A stretch of 64,000 bases of DNA. Origin: Microvirga mediterraneensis. Its GTDB lineage: Bacteria > Pseudomonadota > Alphaproteobacteria > Rhizobiales > Beijerinckiaceae. The stretch spans positions 2,347,001 through 2,411,000 of the forward strand of contig NZ_JACDXJ010000001.1 of the NCBI RefSeq assembly GCF_013520865.1. The letters run 5' to 3'. Shown piece by piece: positions 32,897 through 41,953 of this stretch; within the stretch, counting starts at the first letter, position 1; each line of letters begins with the position of its first letter. The notes beneath the pieces were generated by a model, which was not told the DNA's origin, made no database searches, and worked only from the letters and a program-made list of their open reading frames with translations. The position numbers and the translations under genes were made by a program.

Positions 32897-34219
32897 TCAG
32901 CTCGCCTTGTCGCAGGCTTCCGTGCGCTTGGGCCAGCCGGCGTTCTTCTCGGCATAGTCCTTCGCGGCGGCGTCGAGCTGGCCTTTCACCCGGTCGGTCA
33001 TGGGCTCGATCGGGTCGGAGATCTTCACCCATTTCGCGCCGTCCCATTCCTGCATGAAGGCCGGGCGGTGGCCGTTGTGATCGGCGCAGCTCAAGGAGAG
33101 GGTTTCCGTGAAGCCGTCGAGGCCCAGCTCCTTCAACCGGGCCGGATCGAGCTTGATGTTCTCCATGCCGCGGCGCACGTCCTCGCCGGTCACGGCCTTC
33201 TTGCCGGTGATCTTCTGGGCCTGGGCGATGCCTTCCGCGATCAGCAGCGAGTTGTAGACGCCGCGGTTGTAGAGGAGCTCGCCGACCTTGTCCTTCTGGG
33301 CCTTGGACATGCCCTTGTCGACCACGTGCTTCTGGATGTCCTGGATGGCCGGGAAGTTGGTGCCGACCGCGTGCCAGTTGAGCATCTTGAAGCCCTTGGC
33401 GCCGGCGCCGCCTGAGCGGGCGTCATCCTCGCTTGGCCACCAGACCGAGTAGAACTTGTCCATCGGATAGCCCGAGCGCACCGCTTCCTTTACGGCAGCG
33501 CCGTTCATGGAGCCCCAGCCCCACATGATCATGTAGTCGGGCCGGTCGCGACGGGCCGAGAGCCATTGCGAGGACTGGTTCTGCATGTCCTGGGCGGCGA
33601 CCGGATAGAGCGCCACCTCGAAGCCGATGTCCTTGGCGAGTTCCTGGAGCAGCGGGATCGGCTCCTTGCCGAAGGCGGCGTCGAGATGGATGAAGCCGAT
33701 CTTCTTGCCCTTCAGCTTTTCAAGGCCTCCTTCCTTCTGGCCGATATACTTGATGATCATCGACAGGCCGTCCCAATAGGTGGCCGGCGGGTTGAACACC
33801 CAGGGGAAGATGTCGCCGCGCGCCGAGGCCGAGAGGCCGTAGGCCATGGAGAGGATCGGGATCTTGTCCACGGAGGCGCGCGGGATCAGCGGCAGCGTGA
33901 TGCCGGTGGACCACGGGTTGACCACGACCGGGTTCTTGCCCTTCACGGCCTCGTAGCATTCCACGCCCTTCTTGGTGTCATAGCCGGTCTCGCATTCCTC
34001 CAGGACGAGCTTCACCCCGCCGATGCCGCCGTCGCGCTGGTTCAGCATCTGGAGGTAGTCGTGCATGCCGTCGGCGATGAAGGTGCCGGAGCCGGCGAAG
34101 GGGCCGGTGCGATAGGTGAAGAGGGGGACGTAGATCGAATCCTGCGCGAAGGCCGGCAGGGCGGTGCCGGCGAGCATCGTCACGGCGGCGAGTCCAAGGC
34201 TTAACTTGCGAAACGACAT
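32897..34219 (-). CDS. livK: branched-chain amino acid-type ABC transporter binding protein
   Basis: 440-residue periplasmic binding protein. The signal peptide is MSFRKLSLGLAAVTMLAGTALPAFA, cleaved before QDSIYV. The mature protein is a Leu/Ile/Val-binding-like fold (YVPLFTYRTGPFAGSG, then GGIGGVKLVLEECETGYD). It is larger than E. coli LivK, as in aromatic or acyl-substrate relatives. ATG 34219 has GGGAGG 10 bases upstream. It lies in the fadD-liv cluster; the true ligand could be an amino acid, a phenyl acid or a dicarboxylate, which the sequence does not decide. Confidence 0.92.
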   Translation of the reverse strand: MSFRKLSLGLAAVTMLAGTALPAFAQDSIYVPLFTYRTGPFAGSGTFIADGMHDYLQMLNQRDGGIGGVKLVLEECETGYDTKKGVECYEAVKGKNPVVVNPWSTGITLPLIPRASVDKIPILSMAYGLSASARGDIFPWVFNPPATYWDGLSMIIKYIGQKEGGLEKLKGKKIGFIHLDAAFGKEPIPLLQELAKDIGFEVALYPVAAQDMQNQSSQWLSARRDRPDYMIMWGWGSMNGAAVKEAVRSGYPMDKFYSVWWPSEDDARSGGAGAKGFKMLNWHAVGTNFPAIQDIQKHVVDKGMSKAQKDKVGELLYNRGVYNSLLIAEGIAQAQKITGKKAVTGEDVRRGMENIKLDPARLKELGLDGFTETLSLSCADHNGHRPAFMQEWDGAKWVKISDPIEPMTDRVKGQLDAAAKDYAEKNAGWPKRTEACDKAS

Positions 34220-34295
34220 GGTTGCGTTTCCTCCCATTGCATCGGCCGAGAGGCCGAATTCTTGTTTCGTGTCTCGTCCCCTTCGAGCCCGGCCG

Positions 34296-35381
34296 TCAGT
34301 AGGGGAACGGCCAGACCAGGAGCTTCTGCTTGCCGATCTGCCAGAGCCGCGCGAGGCCGTGCGGTTCGACGATCAGGAAAAAGATGATGAGCGCGCCCAC
34401 GATCATGAAGCGCAGATGCTCGATGACGTCGGCGCCGACCGAGAGGCCGAAGGGCGCCAGCATGGCCGGAAGCACGATGCCGAGCACGATGGGCAGGATG
34501 AAGATCAGCGCCGCGCCGAAGAAGGAGCCGATGAGGCTGCCGAGCCCTCCGATGATCACCATGAACAGGATGAAGAAGGACTGGTTGATGTTGAACACGT
34601 CGTATTCCGCGCCGCCGTACCAGAGGAAGACGAGAAGCGCCCCGGCGACGCCGCAGTAATAGGACGAGACCGCGAAGGCGAGGAGCTTCGTCTGGAGTGG
34701 CCGGATGCCCATGAGCTCGGCCGCGAGATCCATGTCGCGGATCGCGATCCACATGCGCCCGATGCGGCCATGGACGAGGTTCGAGGCGAGCCAGGTGAGC
34801 AGGATCACGATGGTCAGCACCAGGAGATAGCGCGTCTGCGGGGTGGCGTTAGGCCCCATGATCGGAATGCCGAAAAGGGTGCGCAAAGGGGCGTCGAGTG
34901 CGCCCGAGACGTTGTAGTTCACGAGCCAGGGGATGCGGATGAAGCACCATTGCAGGAAGAACTGCGCGGCGAGCGTGGCGACCGCCAGGTAAAAGCCCTT
35001 GATGCGCAGCGAGGGCAGGCCGAACAGGGCGCCGATTGCTGCGGAGAAGAAGCCCGACACGAAGATCCAGACGATCACGTTCACGCCCGGAAAGGCCGTC
35101 ATCAGCTTGTAGCAGGCATAGGCGCCCACGCCCATGAAGGCGCCGGTGCCCAGCGACAGGAGGCCCGTATAGCCGGTGAGGATATTGAGGCCGATGGCCG
35201 CCAGCGAGAAGACCAGGAACGGGATCAGCACCGCCTGGAGCAGGAAGCTGCTGCCGAAGAAGGCCAGTGCATAGGCGGCGAGGATGATGAGCGCCAGTCC
35301 GATCCGGTCTTCCCGCAGGGGGAAGATCGCGCTGTCCGCGACGTAGTTGGTCTTGAACTGTCCGGCCTCGCGGTAGAGCAC
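34296..35381 (-). CDS. livM: branched-chain amino acid-type ABC transporter permease
   Basis: 361-residue permease with about ten hydrophobic segments, LivM type: GLNILTGYTGLLSLGTGAFMGVGAY is the family hallmark and IRDMDLAAELMGIRP the ATPase contact loop. Start is GTG 35381, with GGGAG 8 bases upstream. It has a 12-base gap to livH upstream. It pairs with LivH in the inner membrane. Confidence 0.93.
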   Translation of the reverse strand: MLYREAGQFKTNYVADSAIFPLREDRIGLALIILAAYALAFFGSSFLLQAVLIPFLVFSLAAIGLNILTGYTGLLSLGTGAFMGVGAYACYKLMTAFPGVNVIVWIFVSGFFSAAIGALFGLPSLRIKGFYLAVATLAAQFFLQWCFIRIPWLVNYNVSGALDAPLRTLFGIPIMGPNATPQTRYLLVLTIVILLTWLASNLVHGRIGRMWIAIRDMDLAAELMGIRPLQTKLLAFAVSSYYCGVAGALLVFLWYGGAEYDVFNINQSFFILFMVIIGGLGSLIGSFFGAALIFILPIVLGIVLPAMLAPFGLSVGADVIEHLRFMIVGALIIFFLIVEPHGLARLWQIGKQKLLVWPFPY

Positions 35382-35393
35382 TGGGGTGTCTCC

Positions 35394-36350
35394 CTAAATC
35401 CGTTCGATGATCTTTTCGCCGAACAGACCCTGCGGCCTGTAGAGCAGGAAGAGGAGGGCGATGACGTAGGCGAGCCACGTCTCGACGCCGCCGCCGACGA
35501 GTGGCCCCCAGTAGAATTCCCCGAGCTTCTCGCCGACCCCGACGATGAGGCCGCCGATGATGGCGCCCGGGATCGACGTGAAGCCGCCGAGGATCAGGAC
35601 CGGGAGCGCCTTGAGGGCGATGATCTGGAGCGAGAACGACACGCCCGAGCGCGCGCCCCACATGATGCCCGCCACCAGCGCCACGATGCCGGCGGCGAAC
35701 CACACGATGACCCAGATCTGGTTGAGCGAGATGCCCACGGAGAGCGCCGCCTTGTGGCTGTCGGCCACCGCGCGCAGCGCCCGGCCGATGCGCGTCTTGG
35801 AGAAGAACACGGCGAGCAGGCCGATCATGATCGACGCGATGACGGCCGCCGCGATATCGAGATGCTGCAGGCGGATGGAGCCGCCGAAGGCAGCGATCTC
35901 CGTCGTTCCCTGGGGCAGGAAAAGCTGCTCCGTGATCATCTCGCGCGGGTTGCCGCCGAAGATGAGTTCGCCGAAGCCGATGAGGAAATAGGTCAGCCCG
36001 AAGGTCGCCATGAAGAGGATGATGTCGGGCTGGTTGACGAGCGGACGCAGCACCACCCGCTCCACCACCATGGCGAGCACGAGCATGGCGAGGGCGGCCA
36101 GGATGAGCGCCAGGAAGGCCGGGACACCTTTCTCGTACAGGCCGACCAGGATCAGGGCCGCGAACACGACCATGATGCCCTGCGCGAAGTTGAACACCCC
36201 GGAGGCCTTGAAGATGAGCACGAAGCCGAGGGCGATCAGGGCGTAGAGCACCCCAGAGACCAGGCCTTCCCAAAGGGTCTGGATCAAAAGATCCGGCGCC
36301 TCGCCCATGAAGACGAAGGGTTCGATGAAGACCTTGTAGAGCATGTCCAT
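35394..36350 (-). CDS. livH: branched-chain amino acid-type ABC transporter permease
   Basis: 318-residue LivH-type permease, about eight helices. Family segments are GLVSGVLYALIALGFVLIFKAS, GVFNFAQGIMVVFAAL and LRAVADSHKAALSVGIS (contact loop). It lies 13 bases after livG and 12 before livM, all on the minus strand. Confidence 0.93.
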   Translation of the reverse strand: MDMLYKVFIEPFVFMGEAPDLLIQTLWEGLVSGVLYALIALGFVLIFKASGVFNFAQGIMVVFAALILVGLYEKGVPAFLALILAALAMLVLAMVVERVVLRPLVNQPDIILFMATFGLTYFLIGFGELIFGGNPREMITEQLFLPQGTTEIAAFGGSIRLQHLDIAAAVIASIMIGLLAVFFSKTRIGRALRAVADSHKAALSVGISLNQIWVIVWFAAGIVALVAGIMWGARSGVSFSLQIIALKALPVLILGGFTSIPGAIIGGLIVGVGEKLGEFYWGPLVGGGVETWLAYVIALLFLLYRPQGLFGEKIIERI

Positions 36351-36363
36351 GGTCAGGAACCCT

Positions 36364-37164
36364 TCAATGCGCCACGCCGAGATAGGCGTCGATGACGCGC
36401 TGGTCGCTCTTGACCTCGGACGGCGTGCCGTCGGCGATCTTGCGGCCGTATTCCAGCACCACGACCCGGTCGGAGAGATCCATCACCACGCCCATGTCGT
36501 GTTCGATCAGCGCGATGGTGGTGCCGTATTGCTGGTTCACCTCCAGGATGAAGCGCGACATGTCCTCCTTCTCCTCGAGGTTCATGCCTGCCATGGGCTC
36601 GTCGAGAAGCAGCAGTTCCGGCTCCATGGCGAGCGCCCGCCCGAGCTCGACCCGCTTCTGAAGGCCGTAGGGCAGTCGCCCGACAGGGACCTTCCGGATG
36701 TGCTGGATCTCCAGGAAGTCGATGATCTCCTCGACGAAACGCCGGTGCTCGACCTCCTCCTTCATGGCCGGGCCATGGCGGAAGAGCTGCCAGAAGAAGT
36801 TCGAATGCATCTTGATCGAACGGCCGGCCATGATGTTGTCGAGGGTCGACATGCTCTTGAAGAGAGCCACGTTCTGGAAGGTGCGGGCGATGCCGCCGCG
36901 CGCGGCCTCGTGAGGCCGCATCTTCGGGCGCTTGATGCCCTTGAAGGTGATGCGGCCTTCCGTGGGATAATAGAAGCCGTTGATGCAGTTGAGCATCGAG
37001 GTCTTGCCCGCGCCGTTGGGTCCGATGATGGCGCGGATCTCGCTCTTGCGGATGTCGAACGACACGTCGGTGAGCGCCTTCACGCCGCCGAACCCGAGCG
37101 AGACGTTGTCCACGGCGAGCAGCACGTCGCCCTTGCCCAGGACGGGATTGTCGGGTGCTCTCAT
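36364..37164 (-). CDS. livG: branched-chain amino acid-type ABC transporter ATPase
   Basis: 266-residue LivG-type ATPase. Walker A GPNGAGKTSMLNCI, a degenerate signature LPYGLQKRVELGRAL, Walker B LLLLDEPMAGM and ALIEHDMGVVMDLSDRV are visible. The start codon (ATG 37164) overlaps the stop of the acyl-CoA ligase gene by four bases, so ligase and transporter are translated together. It partners with LivF. Confidence 0.93.
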   Translation of the reverse strand: MRAPDNPVLGKGDVLLAVDNVSLGFGGVKALTDVSFDIRKSEIRAIIGPNGAGKTSMLNCINGFYYPTEGRITFKGIKRPKMRPHEAARGGIARTFQNVALFKSMSTLDNIMAGRSIKMHSNFFWQLFRHGPAMKEEVEHRRFVEEIIDFLEIQHIRKVPVGRLPYGLQKRVELGRALAMEPELLLLDEPMAGMNLEEKEDMSRFILEVNQQYGTTIALIEHDMGVVMDLSDRVVVLEYGRKIADGTPSEVKSDQRVIDAYLGVAH

Positions 37165-39140
37165 TCCGCAGCCTCCAGCACGGTGCCGCTCTCGACGGGA
37201 TACACCTTCATGTCCCTGATCTTCACCCGCGCGGAGATCACGCCCTTGCGACCGTCCTCGAACGTGACCTCGGTCGAGATGTCGGCCTCGGAGGAGCCGT
37301 CGTAGAGCGCCGTGATGAGCGGGGCGTAGCGGTCGGCGATGAAGCCGCGGCGCACCTTCTGCGTGCGCGTGAGCTCGCCGTCGTCTGCATCGAGTTCCTT
37401 GTGCAGGATGAGGAAGCGCCTGATCTGGGCGCCGCCCATGCGGGGCTCGGTGGCGAGCGACCGGTTCACCTCGTCCACGTGCTTCCCGATCATGTCGTAG
37501 ACCAGCGGATGGCCGGCGAGTTCCTGGTAGGACGCATAGGTCACGCCGTTCCGCTCGGCCCAGTTGCTCACCGCCACGAGATCGATGTTGATGAAGGCCG
37601 CGCAATAGTCGCGCCCGTCGCCGAAGCAGACCGCTTCCTTGATGTTGGGATAGAATTTCAGCTTGTTCTCGACGTATTTCGGCGGGAACAGCGCGCCACC
37701 GCGCATCTTGCCCACATCCTTGGCCCGGTCGATGATCTTCAAATGGCCGTTCTGGTCGAAGAAGCCGGCATCGCCCGAATGCACGAAGCCGTCCGGCGTC
37801 TTCGTCTCGGCCGTCTTCTCGTCGTCCTTGTAATAGCCGACGAAGATTCCCGGCGAGCGGTAGAGGACCTCGCCGTTGTCGGCGATGCGGATCTCAACCT
37901 GCGGAGCGGGGCGGCCCACCGTGTCGGCGCGGATCTCGCCGTTGGGCTGCATGGTGATGTAGACGGAGGCCTCCGTCTGCCCGTAGAGCTGCTTCAGGTT
38001 CACCCCGATGGAACGGTAGAAGCGGAAGATCTCCGGCCCGATGGCCTCGCCCGCCGTGTAGCCGACCTTCACCCGGGTCATCCCGAAGCGGTTGCGGAGC
38101 GGTGCATAGACCAGCACGTTGCCGACCTGCCAGAGCAGCCGGTCCCAGGCGCCGATTCCCGGCTCCCCGTTCAGGATCCTCTCGCCCACCTTGTTGGCGT
38201 GCCGGATGAAGAAGTGGAACATGCGCCGCTTGAGGGCGCCCGCGTCCTCGATCCGCACCATGGTCAGCGTCAGCATGCTCTCGAAGACGCGCGGCGGCGC
38301 GAACACGTAGGTGGCGCCGATCTCGCGGCGGTCCTCCGCCACAGTCTCGGGGCTTTCCGGGCAGTTGACGCAGAGGCCGGAGAGGATCGCCTGCGCATAG
38401 GAGAAGATGTGGTCGCCGACCCAGGCGATGGGCAGGTAGGCGATGATCTCGTCCGTCTCGTCGAGCTTGTCGAAGTCGCAGCCGATCTCGGCGGCGGCGA
38501 TCACCGCGTCGGAGGCGAGCATCACGCCCTTCGGTCGGCCGGTCGTGCCGGAGGTGTAGAGGATGATGGCGAGGTCGGAGCCCTTGCCGTCCTGCAGCGC
38601 CTGCTCGATGGCCGCCGCCTCCTGCGCATCGGCCAGGCGGGCGCGGCCTTCCGCCACGACGGATTCGATGGAATGAAGCCGGCTGTGGTCATAGTCCCGC
38701 AAGCCCTTCTGCTCGTCGTAGAGCACCCGCTCGAGCTGCGGCAGCTGGTCCGACACGGACAGGATCTTGTCGACCTGCTCCTGGTCCTGCACGGCCGCGT
38801 GGGTCACCTCCGCATGGGCCAGCACATAGGCCATCTCCTCGGCGACGGAATCCGCATAGACTGGGATCGGGATCGCGCCGAGCCATTGGGCGGCGCAGAT
38901 GGTCCAGTAGAGATAGGGGCGGTTGTAGCCGATGATGGCGATCTTGCCGCCGCGCTTCAGGCCCAGCGATTGCAGGCCGCAGGCATAGGCCCGGACGATG
39001 TCGTGCACCTCGCCCCAGGTCCAGGATTGCCAGATGCCGAGATCCTTGTGCCGAAACGCGGTGCGCGTCGGGCGTACGCGCGCATTGCGCGCCAGCAATT
39101 TCGGGAATGTATCCGCGCGCGCATCCGCAGCCGTCGTCAA
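37161..39140 (-). CDS. AMP-dependent long-chain acyl-CoA ligase
   Basis: 659-residue ligase of the long-chain fatty-acid/AMP-forming family. The P-loop is ILYTSGTTGRPKGVML, the adenylation core GYTAGEAIGPEIFRFY and YGQTEASVY, and the hinge region IDRAKDVGKMRGGALFPPKYVE. I choose TTG 39140 (MTTAADARADTF): GGGAGG lies 9 bases upstream, and the longer frame to 39317 is Arg-rich without a ribosome site. It is the first gene of the liv cluster and overlaps livG. It likely activates the imported acid; chain length cannot be read from sequence. Confidence 0.9.
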   Translation of the reverse strand: MTTAADARADTFPKLLARNARVRPTRTAFRHKDLGIWQSWTWGEVHDIVRAYACGLQSLGLKRGGKIAIIGYNRPYLYWTICAAQWLGAIPIPVYADSVAEEMAYVLAHAEVTHAAVQDQEQVDKILSVSDQLPQLERVLYDEQKGLRDYDHSRLHSIESVVAEGRARLADAQEAAAIEQALQDGKGSDLAIILYTSGTTGRPKGVMLASDAVIAAAEIGCDFDKLDETDEIIAYLPIAWVGDHIFSYAQAILSGLCVNCPESPETVAEDRREIGATYVFAPPRVFESMLTLTMVRIEDAGALKRRMFHFFIRHANKVGERILNGEPGIGAWDRLLWQVGNVLVYAPLRNRFGMTRVKVGYTAGEAIGPEIFRFYRSIGVNLKQLYGQTEASVYITMQPNGEIRADTVGRPAPQVEIRIADNGEVLYRSPGIFVGYYKDDEKTAETKTPDGFVHSGDAGFFDQNGHLKIIDRAKDVGKMRGGALFPPKYVENKLKFYPNIKEAVCFGDGRDYCAAFINIDLVAVSNWAERNGVTYASYQELAGHPLVYDMIGKHVDEVNRSLATEPRMGGAQIRRFLILHKELDADDGELTRTQKVRRGFIADRYAPLITALYDGSSEADISTEVTFEDGRKGVISARVKIRDMKVYPVESGTVLEAAE

Positions 39141-39369
39141 CGACGTCAACCTCCCTGACAGCCGCGCGTCGAGACGCGTGGTATGGCTTCGCTTCCTCTG
39201 GCGCACGGGATGTCCCATGCGTTCGCCGATCTGTGCCGGCTTGCCCGTTTCGGGCTTTGTGGGGGGTATTCTGTCGCGCCCGTCTGGGGACGGCAAGGTG
39301 CCTGCCACCGCTACCATGGGCTAATACAGCGACGGATCTCAGCGACCTCCGCGAGGGAGGGCGCGCCCG

Positions 39370-39573
39370 TTACGGCACGGCGGTCAGCGCGGCGGGTTCG
39401 ATCTCCCGGGACGTGACGACGCGCTCGATGCCGACCGTGTTCTTGATGCGGTAGAGCAGCGCCTCATCCTCGTCCGCCACGAGACAGACGATGCAATAGA
39501 CCCGCTGATCCGAGCTGCCTGAGAACGACCTGGAGATCCGGACGAGCTGTCCGATGTGGAATGCCTCTTTCAT
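39370..39573 (-). CDS. small conserved protein, 67 aa
   Basis: A 67-residue protein starting MKEAFHIGQLVRISRSF, with GGAGG 5 bases upstream. Its end, YRIKNTVGIERVVTSREIEPAA, matches a conserved pattern (YRIK...ERVV...EIEP) seen in short Hyphomicrobiales proteins. Two Cys near the middle (YCIVCL) could be structural. It has no known function and lies alone, 200 bases before the acyl-CoA ligase start. Confidence 0.7.
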   Translation of the reverse strand: MKEAFHIGQLVRISRSFSGSSDQRVYCIVCLVADEDEALLYRIKNTVGIERVVTSREIEPAALTAVP

Positions 39574-39768
39574 TCGCGCCTCCAATGCCCTGGGATGCGA
39601 TGAACGGGAGCTTGGCGAATGCCGGGCGACCGGGAATGTCGCCTCGAAACCCATCAAGCCTGCATGTTCTCCCCGACCCCTTCCAGGCTTCGCCCCGGAT
39701 CAAGACGGATGGCTGAGGCGAAACGATGACGATTTGACACTTCCGGCACACGTTGCGTCACGATGCCG

Positions 39769-41091
39769 TTATCCGTGAGCGATCACGTGGAAGAAGCTTC
39801 CAGTCACGTTTCGGATGCGGTGCCCGGCTATGCCCAGATCGTTGCCCTCCGCATCCGCGATCGTCGCGAAGGCGACCTCCCGCGAAGGATCGCTCTGGGT
39901 CACCGAGGCATAATGGAACTCATGGCCGACGAGGCGCTGCCCCGCCCGGCCCATGGCGCCGTCCCCGAGCAGATGCGCCACCCGGTAGCCGAGATGCATC
40001 CGGCGCTTGGCATAGCTCGTCTCGACCGGCAGGAGGCCCGCCATGGGATGCGTGATCCCGTCGCCGTCCTCCAGGGATCCGCCCAGCACCATGTAGCCGC
40101 CGCATTCGCCGTGGACCGGCCGGGTCTCGGCGAAGCGGCGCAGACCGTCGAGGAAGCGGCTCGCCCCGGCGATGCGCCCCGCGTGAAGCTCGGGGTACCC
40201 TCCCGGCAACCAGCAGACGTCGCAATCCTCCGGCGGGGCCTCGTCGGCAAGGGGCGAGAAGGGGACGATCTCCGCTCCGGCGGCGCGCCAGCCCGCGAGC
40301 ACATGCGGATAGACGAAGGAGAAGGCTTGGTCCGAAGCCAGGGCGATGCGCTGTCCCGGAGGCGGCAGCGGCCTGGCGCTCCCGTCTGATCGAAGCCGGG
40401 CCGGACTCGCGAGGGAGATGAGGCGGTCGAGGTTGAGGGATGTTTCAACTGTATCGGCAAGACGTTCCAGTCGTCTGCCAAGCTCGTCGGTCTCACCGGC
40501 CTGGACGAGGCCGAGATGACGCTCGGGGAGAACGATCTCGGCATTGCGGGGCACGGCACCGAGGACCGGCAGTCCGATCCGCGCCATGCCGTCCTCGACC
40601 AGTTTGCGGTGACGGTCGCTCGCCACCTTGTTCAGCACCACCCCGGCGACCTCGAGCCGCGGGTCGAACCGAGCGCAGCCCAGCGCGACGGCGGCGGCCG
40701 ATTGCGCATGGCCCGATACGTCGAGGACGAGGATCACCGGCCAGCCGAACAGGGCCGCGATATCGGCACTGGCGCCGGTCCGGCCGGTCTCCTGTCGGAT
40801 GCCGTCGAAGAGCCCCATTGAGCCTTCCGCAAGGACAATGTCCGCACCGTCCGTCGCCTGGGATGCAAGGGCGTCCAGGAGCGGCGTACTCATGGCGAAG
40901 CTGTCGAGGTTGAAGCTCGGCGCGCCCGTGGCGGCGGCGTGGAAGGCCGGATCGATGTAATCGGGCCCGCACTTTATGCCGCGCACCCGCAGGCCCCGGC
41001 GGGCCAGGGCGCGCTGCAGCCCGAGCACGATGGTCGTCTTGCCGGAACCGGAGCGCGGCGCCGCGATGAGCAGTCCCGGCGCAAGGCTCAT
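39769..41091 (-). CDS. cobB: cobyrinate a,c-diamide synthase
   Basis: 440-residue two-domain enzyme. The N-terminal ATP-binding domain starts APGLLIAAPRSGSGKTTIVLGL, with FGWPVILVLDVSG; the C-terminal glutaminase has the Cys in HGECGGYMVLGG and the later HEFHYA. It amidates hydrogenobyrinate (aerobic route) on the a and c acetate groups with glutamine and ATP. The start ATG overlaps the cobA stop (ATGA), so cobA-cobB are co-translated. Confidence 0.93.
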   Translation of the reverse strand: MSLAPGLLIAAPRSGSGKTTIVLGLQRALARRGLRVRGIKCGPDYIDPAFHAAATGAPSFNLDSFAMSTPLLDALASQATDGADIVLAEGSMGLFDGIRQETGRTGASADIAALFGWPVILVLDVSGHAQSAAAVALGCARFDPRLEVAGVVLNKVASDRHRKLVEDGMARIGLPVLGAVPRNAEIVLPERHLGLVQAGETDELGRRLERLADTVETSLNLDRLISLASPARLRSDGSARPLPPPGQRIALASDQAFSFVYPHVLAGWRAAGAEIVPFSPLADEAPPEDCDVCWLPGGYPELHAGRIAGASRFLDGLRRFAETRPVHGECGGYMVLGGSLEDGDGITHPMAGLLPVETSYAKRRMHLGYRVAHLLGDGAMGRAGQRLVGHEFHYASVTQSDPSREVAFATIADAEGNDLGIAGHRIRNVTGSFFHVIAHG

Positions 41092-41882
41092 TGGGCGGCC
41101 TCGCTGCCGAACTCGAGCAGGTGATTGGCGATGGCCGAGCGGAAGGCCGCGATGGCCCCGATGGCCACGATGGCCGGCGAGCGGATGAGCCCTTTTTCCG
41201 CCAGCTTCGGCAGGGTTTCGAGGGTGCCTTCCACGACGCCCTCCTTGGCGGTCGTCGCCCCGTGCACGGCCAGGGCGGGCGTATCGCCGGCAAGGCCGCC
41301 TTCCATCAGCCGCTCCACGATGGAGGGGAGGCTCGACACCGCCATGTAGAGCACGATGGGTGCGCCGGTGCGGGCGAGCGAGGCCCACTCGATCTCGGAA
41401 TCCGGAGCGGCATGGCCGGTTGCGAGGATGACCGCGTGGTTCGACTTGCGCATGGTCGCCGGAACGCCGTGGATGGCGAGAGAGGCGAGGCCGCTCGACA
41501 CGCCGGGAATGATGCGGAAGGAGATCCCGGCATCCGACAGGGCCAGCGCTTCCTCTCCGCCGCGCCCGAATATGAAGGGATCGCCGCCCTTGAGCCGCAG
41601 CACCCGCTTGCCCTCGCGGGCGAGCTGGACCAGCCGCTCGCAGATATCGCGCTGAACGGCCGAGGGCTTGCCGCCGCGCTTGCCGGCGAATTCGAGGCTG
41701 GCTCCCTCGCGGGCCAGGGCCAGCACGGCCGGATCGACGAGAGCGTCGTACACGATGGCGTCGGCCGCCGCGAGGGCGTTCAGGGCATGGATCGTGAGCA
41801 GGCCGGGATCGCCCGGTCCGGCACCGACGAGCCAGACCGTGCCCGGCGCGAAGGGGGGCGAGAGGCGGGACAGGGAGGTCAT
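41088..41882 (-). CDS. cobA: uroporphyrinogen-III C-methyltransferase
   Basis: 264-residue SAM-dependent methyltransferase. VWLVGAGPGDPGLLTIHALNAL is the N-terminal motif, LKGGDPFIFGRGGEEALAL and PGVSSGLASLAIHGVPAT the active site. It methylates C2 and C7 of uroporphyrinogen III to give precorrin-2, committing it to cobalamin (and siroheme). It is followed by cobB by overlap and divergent from cbiD across 71 bases. Confidence 0.95.
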   Translation of the reverse strand: MTSLSRLSPPFAPGTVWLVGAGPGDPGLLTIHALNALAAADAIVYDALVDPAVLALAREGASLEFAGKRGGKPSAVQRDICERLVQLAREGKRVLRLKGGDPFIFGRGGEEALALSDAGISFRIIPGVSSGLASLAIHGVPATMRKSNHAVILATGHAAPDSEIEWASLARTGAPIVLYMAVSSLPSIVERLMEGGLAGDTPALAVHGATTAKEGVVEGTLETLPKLAEKGLIRSPAIVAIGAIAAFRSAIANHLLEFGSEAAQ

Positions 41883-41953
41883 GCGGGCCTCCGGACGGGG
41901 CCGGGGGCCATGAAGCGGCTGTTGGAATTCATGGGGACGATGTAAGAGGGCGT
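41883..41953. promoter_or_regulatory. divergent cobA / cbiD promoter region
   Basis: Only 71 bases separate the two divergent starts; both promoters must lie here or inside the coding ends. No riboswitch is visible. AAGAGGG precedes the cbiD start by 3 bases. Confidence 0.4.

Noticed and set aside
34164..36395. Plus-strand frame of 743 codons opposite the liv permeases
   Set aside because: Shadow of livH, livM and livK; very Glu/Asp/Arg-rich repeats that are codon-reversal artefacts.
37155..39158. Plus-strand frame of 667 codons opposite the acyl-CoA ligase
   Set aside because: Reverse-complement shadow with no motif or ribosome site.
39464..39751. Minus-strand 95-codon frame overlapping the 67-residue gene
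   Set aside because: Different frame from the well-supported small gene, Arg/Gly-rich, no ribosome site.
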